Shown: positions 53,688 to 62,451 of the stretch, piece by piece
How positions within the stretch are numbered: position 1 is the stretch's first letter
Layout: every line of letters starts with the position of its first letter
Made by a program: the position numbers and the translations under genes
Notes under the pieces: generated by a model
Seen by the model: the letters and a program-made list of their open reading frames with translations, nothing else
Told to the model about the DNA's origin: nothing
Databases searched by the model: none
Assembly: GCF_000317555.1 (NCBI RefSeq)
Contig: NC_019745.1
Coordinates: 620,001-684,000, forward strand
Reading direction: 5' to 3'
DNA: 64,000 nucleotides
DNA from: Gloeocapsa sp. PCC 7428
Lineage (GTDB): Bacteria > Cyanobacteriota > Cyanobacteriia > Cyanobacteriales > Chroococcidiopsidaceae

Positions 53688-54296
53688 TTAGAGTTGAAAA
53701 TTCGCATTGAAACTTTGTCTAGTGAGAGGTTGGTTTAGCTCAATGCCTTCACCACCTAGATATTCTAATTTTTGACCTTCGACATCGATCCACACTTGGG
53801 CGTTTGGATCTAAGGTTGTTGCTGTATAAACAACTTGTGCCAAACGACCACTCATCGAAGCGCTACCACCGCCACTCGTAAACTCTGACGACAAATCAAC
53901 ATGAATTCCATCATTTTGAACCCTGACGCTGCGTAGCTTCGTTTGGGGAGGAATTGTACTACCAACAGCATCATTGGTGGGGCCAGCTAAGAGTTGCTCA
54001 AACGCAGTTTGTAAGACGACATTCGGTTGATCCGAGTTAACCGTAAACGAGGTTGGCACGATTTCTACACTCGTACCAGTATCTCGTAGCCAATAAACTT
54101 GTGCGGTTTGATTAATCCCTGGCTGAACTGATGGATTTGTTGATGGTGAATTAGGCGTTGTAATCGCCTGCTGTGAGTTAGGAATTTGTGCTGAACGAAA
54201 CGCCCACCAAGTGCCAGCACCACCCGCCGCTAGAACACCTGCTGCAATACCAGCAATTACACCAGCAGGAACGCGTTTAGCTCTTTGTTGTGTCAT
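53688..54296 (-). CDS. GerMN-domain membrane protein
   Basis: This 202-residue protein has one N-terminal membrane segment (VIAGIAAGVLAAGGAGTWWA, residues about 13-32), a linker rich in Ser, Pro and Thr, and a GerMN domain (about 68-190). AQVYWLRDTGTSVEIVPTSF and LQTAFEQLLAGPTN, then IPPQTKLRSVRVQNDGIHVD, are the domain's typical blocks. GerMN is a small envelope module of unknown activity that is widespread in bacteria and is not limited to spore formers. It should face the periplasm. Confidence 0.87.
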   Translation of the reverse strand: MTQQRAKRVPAGVIAGIAAGVLAAGGAGTWWAFRSAQIPNSQQAITTPNSPSTNPSVQPGINQTAQVYWLRDTGTSVEIVPTSFTVNSDQPNVVLQTAFEQLLAGPTNDAVGSTIPPQTKLRSVRVQNDGIHVDLSSEFTSGGGSASMSGRLAQVVYTATTLDPNAQVWIDVEGQKLEYLGGEGIELNQPLTRQSFNANFQL

Positions 54297-54400
54297 GGGA
54301 AAAACCCTCCAAAAGAATTATGTTAGTCGTGGTGTAAGGAGAACAGCAAACAATTCAAATTTAAAGTGGATCGAGGATGAACACTGTGACTATATTTAGG

Positions 54401-55192
54401 CTATAGCTGTTTCAATATACGCGAAGATGTTTCCACGCGGATGAAACCCGCAATTTCTAATTTTTGCGGACTTACATTCAATTGTAAAATTCTGGCTTGA
54501 ATTCCGGCACTTTGTAAACTGCGCAGATCAAACTGCTGCGAGAAATTTGTAGCGATCGCACTTAAGATTTGCTCTGGTACTTTCTCCTCGTTGACCAAAA
54601 CGACAGGCGCAATCAGCTGAATTTGTCTTTCAGAAATGACGCCTAACCCTGACTCTATTGTAAGTCTTAATGGTTCAACGTCAGCTTGGGTAAGCTCTAC
54701 CTGAAAACGTATCCGATTATTTGCTAAGAATTGTATCCGAGGCTGCGAGAAATTGAACTGTTGCACCGATTGAGTGCGTCTACCGAGTCCGCTAATCGTG
54801 ACATTTAGTAATCGACGAGCGATCGCGTCAGACTGTAGCGCCTGATTAACATCTTGCTCGGTTAAAACTAAGCGTACTCCAGCTTGTAACGGCTGCTGAA
54901 GTTGGAGCCTTCCACTTAAACTATCTGTATCAAAATCAACCGCATCTGTTTCTACTTCTAAAACAGCAAGACGAATGTTTTGTTTTAAGTCGAGCGCACG
55001 TCCAGCAATGCGCACGCGTTGTACCTTACCGTGCAGCAACTGATGCGTTGGAACGTTGTCAACGCGTACTCGCAGTGTTTCTATGTGGACGAACTGAGAA
55101 CGAATCGAGTTTTCGGCAATACGTTCGACTACACCGCCAACAGGTGAGAGCAAACCTAGCAATCCAGCTAGAAGAATCGTTAGCAGTTCCAT
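54401..55192 (-). CDS. DUF2993 (LmeA-like) protein
   Basis: This 263-residue protein is a DUF2993 member. It opens MELLTILLAGLLGLLSPVGG, a membrane or signal segment, and then has SIRSQFVHIETLRVRVDNVP, VLEVETDAVDFDTDSLSGRL and a C-terminal beta-rich part with LQSAGIQARILQLNVSPQKL. The mycobacterial relative LmeA acts on lipomannan and lipid binding has been shown in the family; the cyanobacterial role is unknown. I prefer the ATG ending at 55192, because the longer frame to 55297 adds 35 charged residues before the membrane segment. Confidence 0.84.
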   Translation of the reverse strand: MELLTILLAGLLGLLSPVGGVVERIAENSIRSQFVHIETLRVRVDNVPTHQLLHGKVQRVRIAGRALDLKQNIRLAVLEVETDAVDFDTDSLSGRLQLQQPLQAGVRLVLTEQDVNQALQSDAIARRLLNVTISGLGRRTQSVQQFNFSQPRIQFLANNRIRFQVELTQADVEPLRLTIESGLGVISERQIQLIAPVVLVNEEKVPEQILSAIATNFSQQFDLRSLQSAGIQARILQLNVSPQKLEIAGFIRVETSSRILKQL

Positions 55193-55319
55193 AACAGGAG
55201 TAATTTCCTGTATCTCAACGGGTTCATGCCACTCCTTGTTTTTGTAATATGGTATGGGTATTGCCCACCTTACCTCAATTTCAGTGAACTTACTCAAGTT
55301 TTGAATTTTGAGAGTTCAA

Positions 55320-57128
55320 CTATACTTGTAGTGCAGCATCAATCCACTGCTTAAGCGTTGCAACCACTGCATCAATCGCAATTTCTTGTGAGTTACGGCT
55401 TTTGCGTTCGACAACTTCCACTTTACCTGCTTCGAGCGATCGCCCTGTCACAATGCGGTAAGGAATCCCGACAAGATCCGCATCTTTAAACTTGACTCCG
55501 GCGCGTTCGTTGCGATCGTCAAGCAGCGTTTCGATTCCTGCTGCATTTAACTGTTGATACAGCTTTTCGGCGACTTCTACTTGTTGCGCGTTGTTGATGT
55601 TTGGAATCGTCACAATTGCGTGATAGGGCGCGATCGCCACAGGCCATATAACACCGTCTTTGTCATAAGATTGCTCGACAGCAGCTTGCGCTAGGCGCGA
55701 AACTCCCACACCATAGCAACCCATGACTAAAGGAACTTCTTCGCCTTGTTCGTTGGTGTAGGTAGCCCCCATAGCAGTTGAGTATTTCGTCCCTAATTGA
55801 AAAATATGTCCAATTTCGATACCTCTCGCGCTTTGTAAAGTTTGTTCAGGGTTATGAATTGCGCGATCGCCGACGCGTGCTTTGCGCACATCGACAATAT
55901 GATCTGGCAGTTTAAATTGCTCGTTCCAATTTGCCCCAACAACGTGATACCCTGACTCATTTGCTCCTGTCGCGAAATTGCGCAAATCTACCACCGTTTT
56001 ATCAACTAACCGCAAAAACTTGGGATGTACCTGTTTATCTGTACGAATGTAATCATCCGCAATATCAGGTGCTATATATCCTAGCGGTAAAGGTTTCGCC
56101 GCCCATTTTTGTTGCATTGTAGCGTCTGGTACGGTGAGTGCGATCGCAGTTTTTCCACCATACTGCGGTGCAAGGCGAGTGATTTCATTTTGCAACTTCA
56201 CCTCGTTAACGTCTTGATCGCCTCGGATACTGACGATCGCAAGTAGTGTTAACCCATGATCAAACACAACCTGATACAATACGTTTTTCACGACTTGTGT
56301 GGGAGAACAGCCAATGAAATGACACATTGTTTCAATCGTTGGTGTTCCTGGCGTTTCGCGTTTTTCGTAAGTTGTAAACGATGATCGTTCTGCATCAGGT
56401 GGTAGCGACACAGCTTTTTCTACGTTAGCGGCGTACTTTCCATCTTCGGTATACAAAACCTCATCTTCGCCTGCTTCGGCTAACACCATAAATTCTTGCG
56501 AAGCCGAACCACCAATAGCACCCGAATCAGCTTCTACCGCCCGAAACGCTAACCCACTCCGCCGCAAAATATTACTATAAGCGCGGTGCATATCATCATA
56601 AGTTTCTCGCAAGCTGGCTTCATCGGCATTGAAAGAATAAGCATCTTTCATGATAAATTCGCGTCCGCGCATCAAGCCAAAGCGGGGACGAATTTCGTCG
56701 CGGAACTTCGTTTGAATTTGGTAAAGCGTTTGTGGTAACTGGCGATACGAGCGGATCATATCACGAGCAATACTCGTAACCACCTCTTCGTGTGTTGGTC
56801 CTAAACCTAACTCGCGCTCTTGTCGATCCTTAAGCGCAAACATGATACCTTCAGCTTGCGTATAGGTATCCCAACGCCCTGATTCGCGCCACAACTCTGC
56901 GGGTTGTACTTGTGGTAATAAACATTCCTGTGCGCCGATCGCATTCATCTCTTCGCGCACGATTTGAGAAACTTTCTGTAGTACCCGCCACATCAAGGGT
57001 AAATAAGCATAGATACCGCTACCGATGCGACGAATATAACCTGCACGCAGTAAAAGTTTATGGCTGGGAATCTCCGCTTCGGCTGGATCTTCCCGTAGTG
57101 TAACAAAAAGCATTTGAGACAGTCGCAT
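55320..57128 (-). CDS. proS: Prolyl-tRNA synthetase (bacterial type)
   Basis: This 602-residue class II aminoacyl-tRNA synthetase charges tRNA-Pro. It contains [20 protein letters not shown] (motif 1 region), the motif 2 area with [20 protein letters not shown], an inserted editing domain (about 225-405) and motif 3 [14 protein letters not shown], followed by the anticodon-binding domain ([13 protein letters not shown] to the end). All motifs are intact and the length is typical. It lies 22 bp upstream of the open DUF2993 frame. Confidence 0.97.
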   Translation of the reverse strand: MRLSQMLFVTLREDPAEAEIPSHKLLLRAGYIRRIGSGIYAYLPLMWRVLQKVSQIVREEMNAIGAQECLLPQVQPAELWRESGRWDTYTQAEGIMFALKDRQERELGLGPTHEEVVTSIARDMIRSYRQLPQTLYQIQTKFRDEIRPRFGLMRGREFIMKDAYSFNADEASLRETYDDMHRAYSNILRRSGLAFRAVEADSGAIGGSASQEFMVLAEAGEDEVLYTEDGKYAANVEKAVSLPPDAERSSFTTYEKRETPGTPTIETMCHFIGCSPTQVVKNVLYQVVFDHGLTLLAIVSIRGDQDVNEVKLQNEITRLAPQYGGKTAIALTVPDATMQQKWAAKPLPLGYIAPDIADDYIRTDKQVHPKFLRLVDKTVVDLRNFATGANESGYHVVGANWNEQFKLPDHIVDVRKARVGDRAIHNPEQTLQSARGIEIGHIFQLGTKYSTAMGATYTNEQGEEVPLVMGCYGVGVSRLAQAAVEQSYDKDGVIWPVAIAPYHAIVTIPNINNAQQVEVAEKLYQQLNAAGIETLLDDRNERAGVKFKDADLVGIPYRIVTGRSLEAGKVEVVERKSRNSQEIAIDAVVATLKQWIDAALQV

Positions 57129-57320
57129 CGCTTGTTCCCTTCTTGTGACCTAGACGATCGTCATCTCAGTTCAGTCTAAAACAACATCAAGCTCAGATTT
57201 CAAATCACTTTCTTTAAGGTTGACACGAGTACGCAATTTGGAAAGCCAAGGAGGAAATTGTTTATATAAAGACTTGCCACTGGTCATTTAGATAACTTTA
57301 ACTGGACTCGACATACATGC

Positions 57321-57353
57321 AAAAACCTGGCTCTCAATAAACAAGAACCAGGT
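57321..57353 (-). terminator. Intrinsic terminator of the 50-residue gene at 57403
   Basis: On the minus strand, a 10 bp stem with one mismatch (ACCTGGTTCT / AGAGCCAGGT, 57344-57353 with 57325-57334) encloses a 9 nt loop and is followed by a T-rich end (TTTTTGC). It lies about 50 bp past the stop codon of the small gene. Confidence 0.68.
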
Positions 57354-57402
57354 CTTTACTCAGCACTCTATCCAATAAGTAAGATAGATATACACTTTTA
57401 AT

Positions 57403-57555
57403 TTAGTTGTAGTAGCTTTTTTCTGCTTCCAACTGCCGAATTAGCTTTTCGTCACCTTTAGCTCTAGCAACCTGTAAGCGATGCTCCAAGCTTTTTTGAA
57501 TATTGGTACGATGCGTCTCAGCCGTGTTTTGGAAGCGCTGCAATGCATTTTTCAT
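57403..57555 (-). CDS. Small basic protein of 50 residues, unknown function
   Basis: This 50-residue protein begins MKNALQRFQNTAETHRTNIQ and ends IRQLEAEKSYYN, with a middle of KSLEHRLQVARAKGDEKL. It is strongly helical, basic and charged, has no membrane segment and no cysteines, and is too short for ordinary ORF calling. A good terminator follows. The same strand carries another 50-residue gene 39 bp upstream, so the two may be cotranscribed. I do not recognise a family. Coding status rests on the clean frame, coding-like composition, the terminator and the paired neighbour. Confidence 0.68.
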   Translation of the reverse strand: MKNALQRFQNTAETHRTNIQKSLEHRLQVARAKGDEKLIRQLEAEKSYYN

Positions 57556-57594
57556 CACAACTCACCTCTTAAGTTGACGACTTATTAGCGAAAT

Positions 57595-57747
57595 CTAAGC
57601 GTCAGTGATTTCTTCAATGCCTGCACGCTGTAGCATTGATTGTTGACGATTTTGCTGTCTTTGACGACGTTCGCTCATAAGTAAACGTGCTTGAGCAGTA
57701 ACAAAACGAGAATCTTGATTTTGGATACCAATAGCTTTATTATTCAT
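57595..57747 (-). CDS. Small Gln/Arg-rich protein of 50 residues, unknown function
   Basis: This 50-residue frame begins MNNKAIGIQNQDSRFVTAQA and ends SMLQRAGIEEITDA. The middle holds a striking Arg/Gln run (SERRQRQQNRQQ). It has the same length as its downstream neighbour, and a purine-rich AGAGGCG segment precedes the start. No family is recognised. It could be a nucleic-acid-binding peptide because of its basic, Gln-rich helix, but that is only a suggestion. Confidence 0.65.
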   Translation of the reverse strand: MNNKAIGIQNQDSRFVTAQARLLMSERRQRQQNRQQSMLQRAGIEEITDA

Positions 57748-57959
57748 TGTTCGCCTCTTTCTTGTATGCGTAGTATCGAATGAGGCGCGTTCCTTCGGGA
57801 ATTTCCCCTACTTCCGTCTTTCTGATATGAAAGATGAACGATTTATCCTTCTTTATTTATATCAATCATAACTCTTGTCGTGCTTCTGTCATTAGGTAGA
57901 GAACCGTATTTTTTTTGTCTAGATTTACACCTCGTAACTTCTATTTTTATTTGCTGGAT

Positions 57960-58751
57960 TTAACTATTAGTAGGAGTTAATAGTAGTCTTCTGTGGGTTT
58001 CATCTAGAGCTATTTCTTCAATCATGACAGGTAAATCCTGAATAACCTGAGAACTTTTCTTGATAAAAGCTGCAACCCACTCTTTAACTATCCGATGTTG
58101 TTGAGCAGTAACAGTTTCTGTGAGTGCGCCATGAAATACAAGTTCAGCAGAACGATTGACTTGGAAATTGTCTAACCAGTCAAAATTAGGACGTGTTAAC
58201 TGCCAATAGTTGGCAGTAAGCTTTGTTCCTATATAATTGCTACTGAATTGACTTAGACGATTGAGCGCATTGAGCAACTCTGTAATGTTAAGAGATACTT
58301 CTTCTAAAGAAAGAGAAGAATTTTTTATAGCGTATAATTCAGGTTTTGCTTTATTTGAAAAAACTTGGATTTGAGAAAAAGCTTCTGTTAAGAGCTTAAA
58401 CGTTTTAATTGTCTGATCAACATCTTTCTGGAGAATAGCTTTTAATTGCTGTGCTGCCAGTGCTCGCAGTTGATTTTTAGCAATATCCGTATCAGTTATA
58501 ACTAGAAAGCTCAGATGATAATTTAACTTGTAGCTATATGCATAGTATCCCTTAACTTGAAATTTAAAACAATCAACTTCCGAGGAAACAATGGTAATAC
58601 TTTGCTGAAGACTTTCAATCAAACTGTGTTTCTCATGCCCCTCTATCTTTCGATTGTTGGCATAGAAATATGGTATAGATTGTCCCTGAATTAGGGCAAC
58701 TCCTAGAACTCCAGGTATCTTTAGAAACTCATGAATAAATTCCTGATACAT
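57960..58751 (-). CDS. Uncharacterised protein, possible N-terminal roadblock-like domain
   Basis: This 263-residue protein begins EFLKIPGVLGVALIQGQSIP, resembling the start of roadblock/LC7 domains, and continues with beta-rich segments (KFQVKGYYAYSYKLNYHLSF, LVITDTDIAKNQL). A helical middle (about 105-165) leads to a distinct C-terminal domain (EEVSLNITELLNALNRLSQF to the end). There are no membrane segments or catalytic motifs. It lies downstream of the photosystem II-associated operon on the same strand, 322 bp from the ferredoxin gene, so membership is possible but not certain. Roadblock proteins usually work as scaffolds for small GTPases. Confidence 0.6.
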   Translation of the reverse strand: MYQEFIHEFLKIPGVLGVALIQGQSIPYFYANNRKIEGHEKHSLIESLQQSITIVSSEVDCFKFQVKGYYAYSYKLNYHLSFLVITDTDIAKNQLRALAAQQLKAILQKDVDQTIKTFKLLTEAFSQIQVFSNKAKPELYAIKNSSLSLEEVSLNITELLNALNRLSQFSSNYIGTKLTANYWQLTRPNFDWLDNFQVNRSAELVFHGALTETVTAQQHRIVKEWVAAFIKKSSQVIQDLPVMIEEIALDETHRRLLLTPTNS

Positions 58752-59073
58752 AGACTAAATTGTTAAAAGCTACAGTAATTTCTCAGACTACAAACAATTT
58801 CATCAGTAATATACTACTGCTTAGTTTTGCCTTGATTGTTTGTATAATCTTATACTATGCTTAATTTTAAAATACTCATGAGTGCAGTGTGTTGAGTTTG
58901 GAGTAAAAGTTAATAAATAGTTAAAAACTCCAGAAAAAGTAATGGTAGTTCGCGATTAAATCACTGAACTACCAAGATGTCTAGAGTCACTAGAGGAATA
59001 TTCTAAAATTTATTTTGCTAATTCTATGGCAATTACATTCATTACATAGTCAGCAATCCTTCTTAAATTACCT
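58752..59073. other. AT-rich gap between the roadblock-like and ferredoxin genes
   Basis: This 322 bp gap has no gene. It may hold a promoter for the 263-residue protein gene, which would make that gene independent of the operon upstream. No terminator is obvious after the ferredoxin gene. Confidence 0.45.
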
Positions 59074-59400
59074 TTAATATAATTCAAATAATTCCTCTTC
59101 TTGGTGAGTCTTAATGATACAATCAGATTGAGGATAAGCTCTACACGTAAGAACGAAACCAGCTTTAAGTTCCTTTTCGTTTAAGAAAGAGTGATCTGAC
59201 TGGTCAACTGAACCTTCAAGAACCTTGCCAATACAAACAACACAAGCACCTGCGCGACAAGCATACGGTAATTCAATGTTTTGCACTTCGGCAGCATCAA
59301 GAATATACTCATCGCCACAAACTTCAATCGTGCTGTTTAATTTGTGTGCTTCACTAACCAATGTAACTTTATAAATTTTGTCACTGTTTCTATTTAACAT
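59074..59400 (-). CDS. Plant-type 2Fe-2S ferredoxin (slr0150-like position)
   Basis: This 108-residue protein is a plant-type ferredoxin. The cluster ligands are Cys48, Cys53, Cys56 and Cys86, the exact C-x4-C-x2-C-x29-C spacing. The loop reads CRAGACVVC rather than the CRAGACSTC of the main photosynthetic ferredoxin, and it has an extra N-terminal stretch, so it is a specialised isoform. It probably passes electrons to an unknown partner of the operon. The C-terminus is acidic (EEELFELY), like other ferredoxins that dock on basic surfaces. It is the last clear gene of the operon. Confidence 0.9.
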   Translation of the reverse strand: MLNRNSDKIYKVTLVSEAHKLNSTIEVCGDEYILDAAEVQNIELPYACRAGACVVCIGKVLEGSVDQSDHSFLNEKELKAGFVLTCRAYPQSDCIIKTHQEEELFELY

Positions 59401-59460
59401 TTTTAGCTCCTGATACAGATACTATAGCTTGATGTCAAAGTTGGAACTGAATGAGTAATT

Positions 59461-60210
59461 TCAAGAAAATAAGCCCCCTATAGGTAGTTTTTCTTCATTA
59501 TTAGTTTTAGTTTGTATTATCTCATGACATTTCTTGCTGAACTCTCGTGCTGCTTGGTAGCCTGCAATATTTCCATCTTCAAAAAAGAATTTTGTAGCTT
59601 CGCGCAAATCTGCTAAGGCTGCCTTTTTATTTCCTAGCTCAACGTGAATAATGCTTCGAGTGTAATAAGCTTGGGCATAGCTAGGATTGATACAAATAGC
59701 TTCAGTGTAATCTTTGATTGCGGCTTGTAGATTTCCTAAACGTTGGTAAATCAAACCTCGATTGTAGTAGGTTTCAGCATTAGGATTAATACGAATATCC
59801 TGGTGACAAATCTCAACTTCTTGTAAATTATTGACCATTTGGGCAATTTTTGCCTGCTCACTGTGTAGGCTTTGAGTATAGTTTTGTAAGTTATTAGCAC
59901 CTTGGCTTAAGGTAGCGGTTTGTTGTTGTACTACTACTAATTGTTGAGTTAGCACCTCGATGTGACCTTGAGTGTCAACGTTTTCTCGTGTAATCTGGGC
60001 GATCGCACTTTGCTGGTGCTTGACTTCATCTGACATTTGCCTGCGGTTTGCGAGATTGAGCGCTACCGATAAAGACAGCGGGATAGAAGCAAAGAAAGCT
60101 TGTTGAGTTACTACAGATGCAATTGAGCCACCAATCGAGCCAAGCACTGATAAAATTTCTACAATGTCCCGCCAACTACGCTGTGGAAGAACTTTCAAAC
60201 TTTGTTGCAT
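59461..60210 (-). CDS. Membrane TPR protein (Slr0151-like)
   Basis: This 249-residue protein has an N-terminal hydrophobic region (IVEILSVLGSIGGSIASVVT and FFASIPLSLSVALNLA, about residues 16-52), a coiled coil (about 60-130), and two TPR repeats (NAETYYNRGLIYQRLGNLQA and PSYAQAYYTRSIIHVELGNK). The layout matches Synechocystis Slr0151, a thylakoid-associated TPR protein linked to photosystem II assembly and repair. The position in the operon also matches. The TPRs should bind a protein partner, and the coiled coil may mediate self-assembly. Confidence 0.8.
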   Translation of the reverse strand: MQQSLKVLPQRSWRDIVEILSVLGSIGGSIASVVTQQAFFASIPLSLSVALNLANRRQMSDEVKHQQSAIAQITRENVDTQGHIEVLTQQLVVVQQQTATLSQGANNLQNYTQSLHSEQAKIAQMVNNLQEVEICHQDIRINPNAETYYNRGLIYQRLGNLQAAIKDYTEAICINPSYAQAYYTRSIIHVELGNKKAALADLREATKFFFEDGNIAGYQAAREFSKKCHEIIQTKTNNEEKLPIGGLFS

Positions 60211-60238
60211 AGCGTCAAAATTCCTCTAGATAATTGCT

Positions 60239-60706
60239 TTAGCCGAGTATGATGAGATTGAGTTCTAAAATTGGATGCAACAGAAGTGCTTCTTGGGGAG
60301 TAAGATATTGCTCGATCACCTCTGGCATGACTTCAAACGTCGTCTTGCAAGTTTGGTCAAATTGATAAGACTTCGCAATGGTATTGTGCCAAAGTAAAAG
60401 ACCCTCTCGTAAGTGGTCGTGTTCATTGAATAACAACGCGGCTGCTGCATACCGTAGCACTTGTACAATGTCTCTTCGCCACACTTCGGTAAAATCTCCG
60501 GCGGCATTAAGAAATAAATTAGGGTCGAGCGTTCGCAATTTGGTTTCTACTCGATTGATAATTTGAGCCTCGGCGGCGCGAATTTTCTCATAAGCACTCA
60601 CGCGCTGCTCCCAAGACTGAAAATAGCTTTTGAGAAACTGAAGTTCCTCCGTTTTGGCATAGCGACCGTCCGCTTCTATGCTTAAGCGGGTTAGTTGTGT
60701 TAGCAT
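60239..60706 (-). CDS. Phycobilisome-fold protein without bilin cysteine (slr0149-like position)
   Basis: This 155-residue helical protein aligns by eye to allophycocyanin-type subunits: EADGRYAKTEELQFLKSYFQ at the N-terminus fits their ADARYLSPGEL opening, and VWRRDIVQVLRYAAAALLFN fits the CLRDMDYYLRL chromophore helix. At the bilin-attachment position the cysteine is replaced by Trp in WRRD, so it should not carry a covalent bilin. It may be a structural or regulatory relative of antenna subunits. It lies between the TPR gene and the 2Fe-2S gene. Confidence 0.76.
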   Translation of the reverse strand: MLTQLTRLSIEADGRYAKTEELQFLKSYFQSWEQRVSAYEKIRAAEAQIINRVETKLRTLDPNLFLNAAGDFTEVWRRDIVQVLRYAAAALLFNEHDHLREGLLLWHNTIAKSYQFDQTCKTTFEVMPEVIEQYLTPQEALLLHPILELNLIILG

Positions 60707-60735
60707 ATTTTTCTATTTGGTAACAATCTATCTTT

Positions 60736-61254
60736 TTAAGCTTCGCGGGTACGGGCAAGATACGCTTCTATGGAAGTACGCGTGTCCTTGAGTTGGCTAA
60801 TCATCGAACGCGTAATCAACTTGCCAGCTTCTACTAAAATTTTGCCTTCCAAGGGATGTAGGATATCTTGCTTGGCACGGCGACCTATTAAGGTTTCAAT
60901 ATCCTCGATCGCATTAATATGCATTCCAGCAGGAATCTCAACGACAACACCATCACCAATAACTCGCGCCTGACAAGCAAGGCGGGAATTGGGCTGCGCT
61001 GTGGCGATCGCCTCTAACGTCCGCTTTTCTCGACGGTTAAGCGGAGAAAGACTTTCCATACCACTTTTGATGTAAACGTGGCAGGTAGAACACATCCCTC
61101 GCCCAGAACACTCTGGAAGAATATTTAGTTCGTTGGTGAGTACTCCATATAAAAGGTTGTCATTGGTTTTGACGACTGTTTCTTGAGCAATAGGTTCTAG
61201 TTTTACAATCTTGGTCACGTTTGATGCTCCTGTTAGCGGCGAGGTTGATAGCAC
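60736..61254 (-). CDS. 2Fe-2S ferredoxin-domain protein (slr0148-like position)
   Basis: This 172-residue protein has a 2Fe-2S beta-grasp domain with Cys49, Cys55, Cys58 and Cys94, the C-x5-C-x2-C spacing of adrenodoxin-type clusters (ECSGRGMCSTCHVYI and RLACQARV). After residue 110 there is a helical extension of about 60 residues (IEDIETLIGRRAKQDILHPL to the end) that ordinary ferredoxins lack. That extension could anchor it to a partner in the complex. It lies 12 bp downstream of the second V4R gene, so translation is tightly linked. Confidence 0.86.
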   Translation of the reverse strand: MLSTSPLTGASNVTKIVKLEPIAQETVVKTNDNLLYGVLTNELNILPECSGRGMCSTCHVYIKSGMESLSPLNRREKRTLEAIATAQPNSRLACQARVIGDGVVVEIPAGMHINAIEDIETLIGRRAKQDILHPLEGKILVEAGKLITRSMISQLKDTRTSIEAYLARTREA

Positions 61255-61265
61255 CGATCTTCAAT

Positions 61266-61928
61266 TTAGGTATTACCCCTACATAGCCAAGCCATAATAA
61301 TTTCATGCTCGTGCCCTTCATCTAACCAGGCTGCTATTGGTTTGAGACGTTCTGGTAAGCCTAAAACAAAGCGGTTACAATCAGCCTGCAAAGACTCACA
61401 AGAAGTTTGCACGCAGTGGAGTTGTCGTCCAGTAAGTTGGCTAAAAAAAGCACTTAGTATGCCTGCTTCTAGGAAACACGCTGGTTTCGCCTGTAGAGGT
61501 TGCTGTGCAAAGGGGGAGTTCCAAATTTTGATAACTAAAAATCCCTGCTGGTAATAGTTCATGTCGAAGTCAAAAGTTCCCCAGCCGTGTGTTTTCCAGC
61601 ATTGTTTTAGGCATTGCAGAAACTCTACCATTTCCATTGCGGCTAAAGGCTTGCTATAGTAGTCACTTACTTCTTCAATAAAACGGGCATAAAAGTTCTT
61701 ACCCCACCATCGACCGCAGTTAAAAAGCACTAAACCCGCAGCTTGTCCTGTTTCTTTGTCGATACCAGTATAAATCGCTTGTATCAAAGTCTCTGGTAAA
61801 GCTAAAAGGCGATCGCCGCGACGGTTTTCGAGCAAACCTGCTTCAAAGTCACCCTTAATGTAAGCATCAACAGCAAAGTAGTTTCCTGGTAAGCGTTCGT
61901 CTTGCAGTAAATCAGTAATAGCAATCAT
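61266..61928 (-). CDS. V4R-domain protein (slr0147-like position)
   Basis: This 220-residue protein contains a V4R (4-vinyl reductase) fold, a small-molecule-binding domain shared with the bacteriochlorophyll protein BchJ. The core is LVLFNCGRWWGKNFYARFIE, ACFLEAGILSAFFSQLTGRQ and CVQTSCESLQADCNRFVLG, where the spaced cysteines could bind metal. There are no membrane segments. It lies 35 bp from the upstream phycobilisome-fold gene, in an unbroken run of the operon. A tetrapyrrole or lipid ligand is plausible from the fold's relatives. Confidence 0.82.
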   Translation of the reverse strand: MIAITDLLQDERLPGNYFAVDAYIKGDFEAGLLENRRGDRLLALPETLIQAIYTGIDKETGQAAGLVLFNCGRWWGKNFYARFIEEVSDYYSKPLAAMEMVEFLQCLKQCWKTHGWGTFDFDMNYYQQGFLVIKIWNSPFAQQPLQAKPACFLEAGILSAFFSQLTGRQLHCVQTSCESLQADCNRFVLGLPERLKPIAAWLDEGHEHEIIMAWLCRGNT

Positions 61929-61963
61929 GAGCAGTCTTCCATATTCAAGATTTAACAGTATTT

Positions 61964-62440
61964 CTACAATTCAGCCACAGCACTTGTCTGCAAAAGAGTT
62001 GTTTCAGCTTGCGCTAAAAAAGGTTGCAATAAAGCCAACTGTTGCGCATTCAAATGTTCTTGCAACTGATTCTGTAAAAGTTGATATATATTTGTCTCAA
62101 TTGCTTGTGTTTGATAAGCTTGTACTATACCAATCAGCCACTCTAAAAGTCTTTGCCGTAGAAATTCTTGGTTATTGAGCACCATCGCCATAGTGCAGTA
62201 GCGCAAGACTAATAGCCAACGTTTCAAAGCTTGCTCTAAATCTCGCTGATTCTGCGCAAAAGTTACCAGAAGTTGATCGGCGATTGGTTGAAAGATGGCG
62301 ACTTCTTGGTCACGCAGTAACTCATAGGTTTCGAGGCGTACTTGCAGCGATGCAATACAAAGCTTGGCAGTCGTCATTTCTTCTGGATTCAAATAGTGGT
62401 CTTCAGCTTCGTAGAGTAGACTTTTAATCTCAGAGTGCAT
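61964..62440 (-). CDS. Phycobilisome-fold protein without bilin cysteine (slr0146-like position)
   Basis: This 158-residue helical protein resembles allophycocyanin-type subunits: EIKSLLYEAEDHYLNPEEMT at the start corresponds to their ADARYL-x-x-EL helix, and ALKRWLLVLRYCTMAMVLNN corresponds to the chromophore helix. Ala replaces the bilin cysteine and Arg replaces the conserved aspartate, so bilin attachment is not expected. It is 11 bp from the upstream repeat-protein gene. With the paralogue at 60239, the operon carries two such proteins, as in Synechocystis. Confidence 0.74.
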   Translation of the reverse strand: MHSEIKSLLYEAEDHYLNPEEMTTAKLCIASLQVRLETYELLRDQEVAIFQPIADQLLVTFAQNQRDLEQALKRWLLVLRYCTMAMVLNNQEFLRQRLLEWLIGIVQAYQTQAIETNIYQLLQNQLQEHLNAQQLALLQPFLAQAETTLLQTSAVAEL

Positions 62441-62451
62441 ATTTATTCGAT

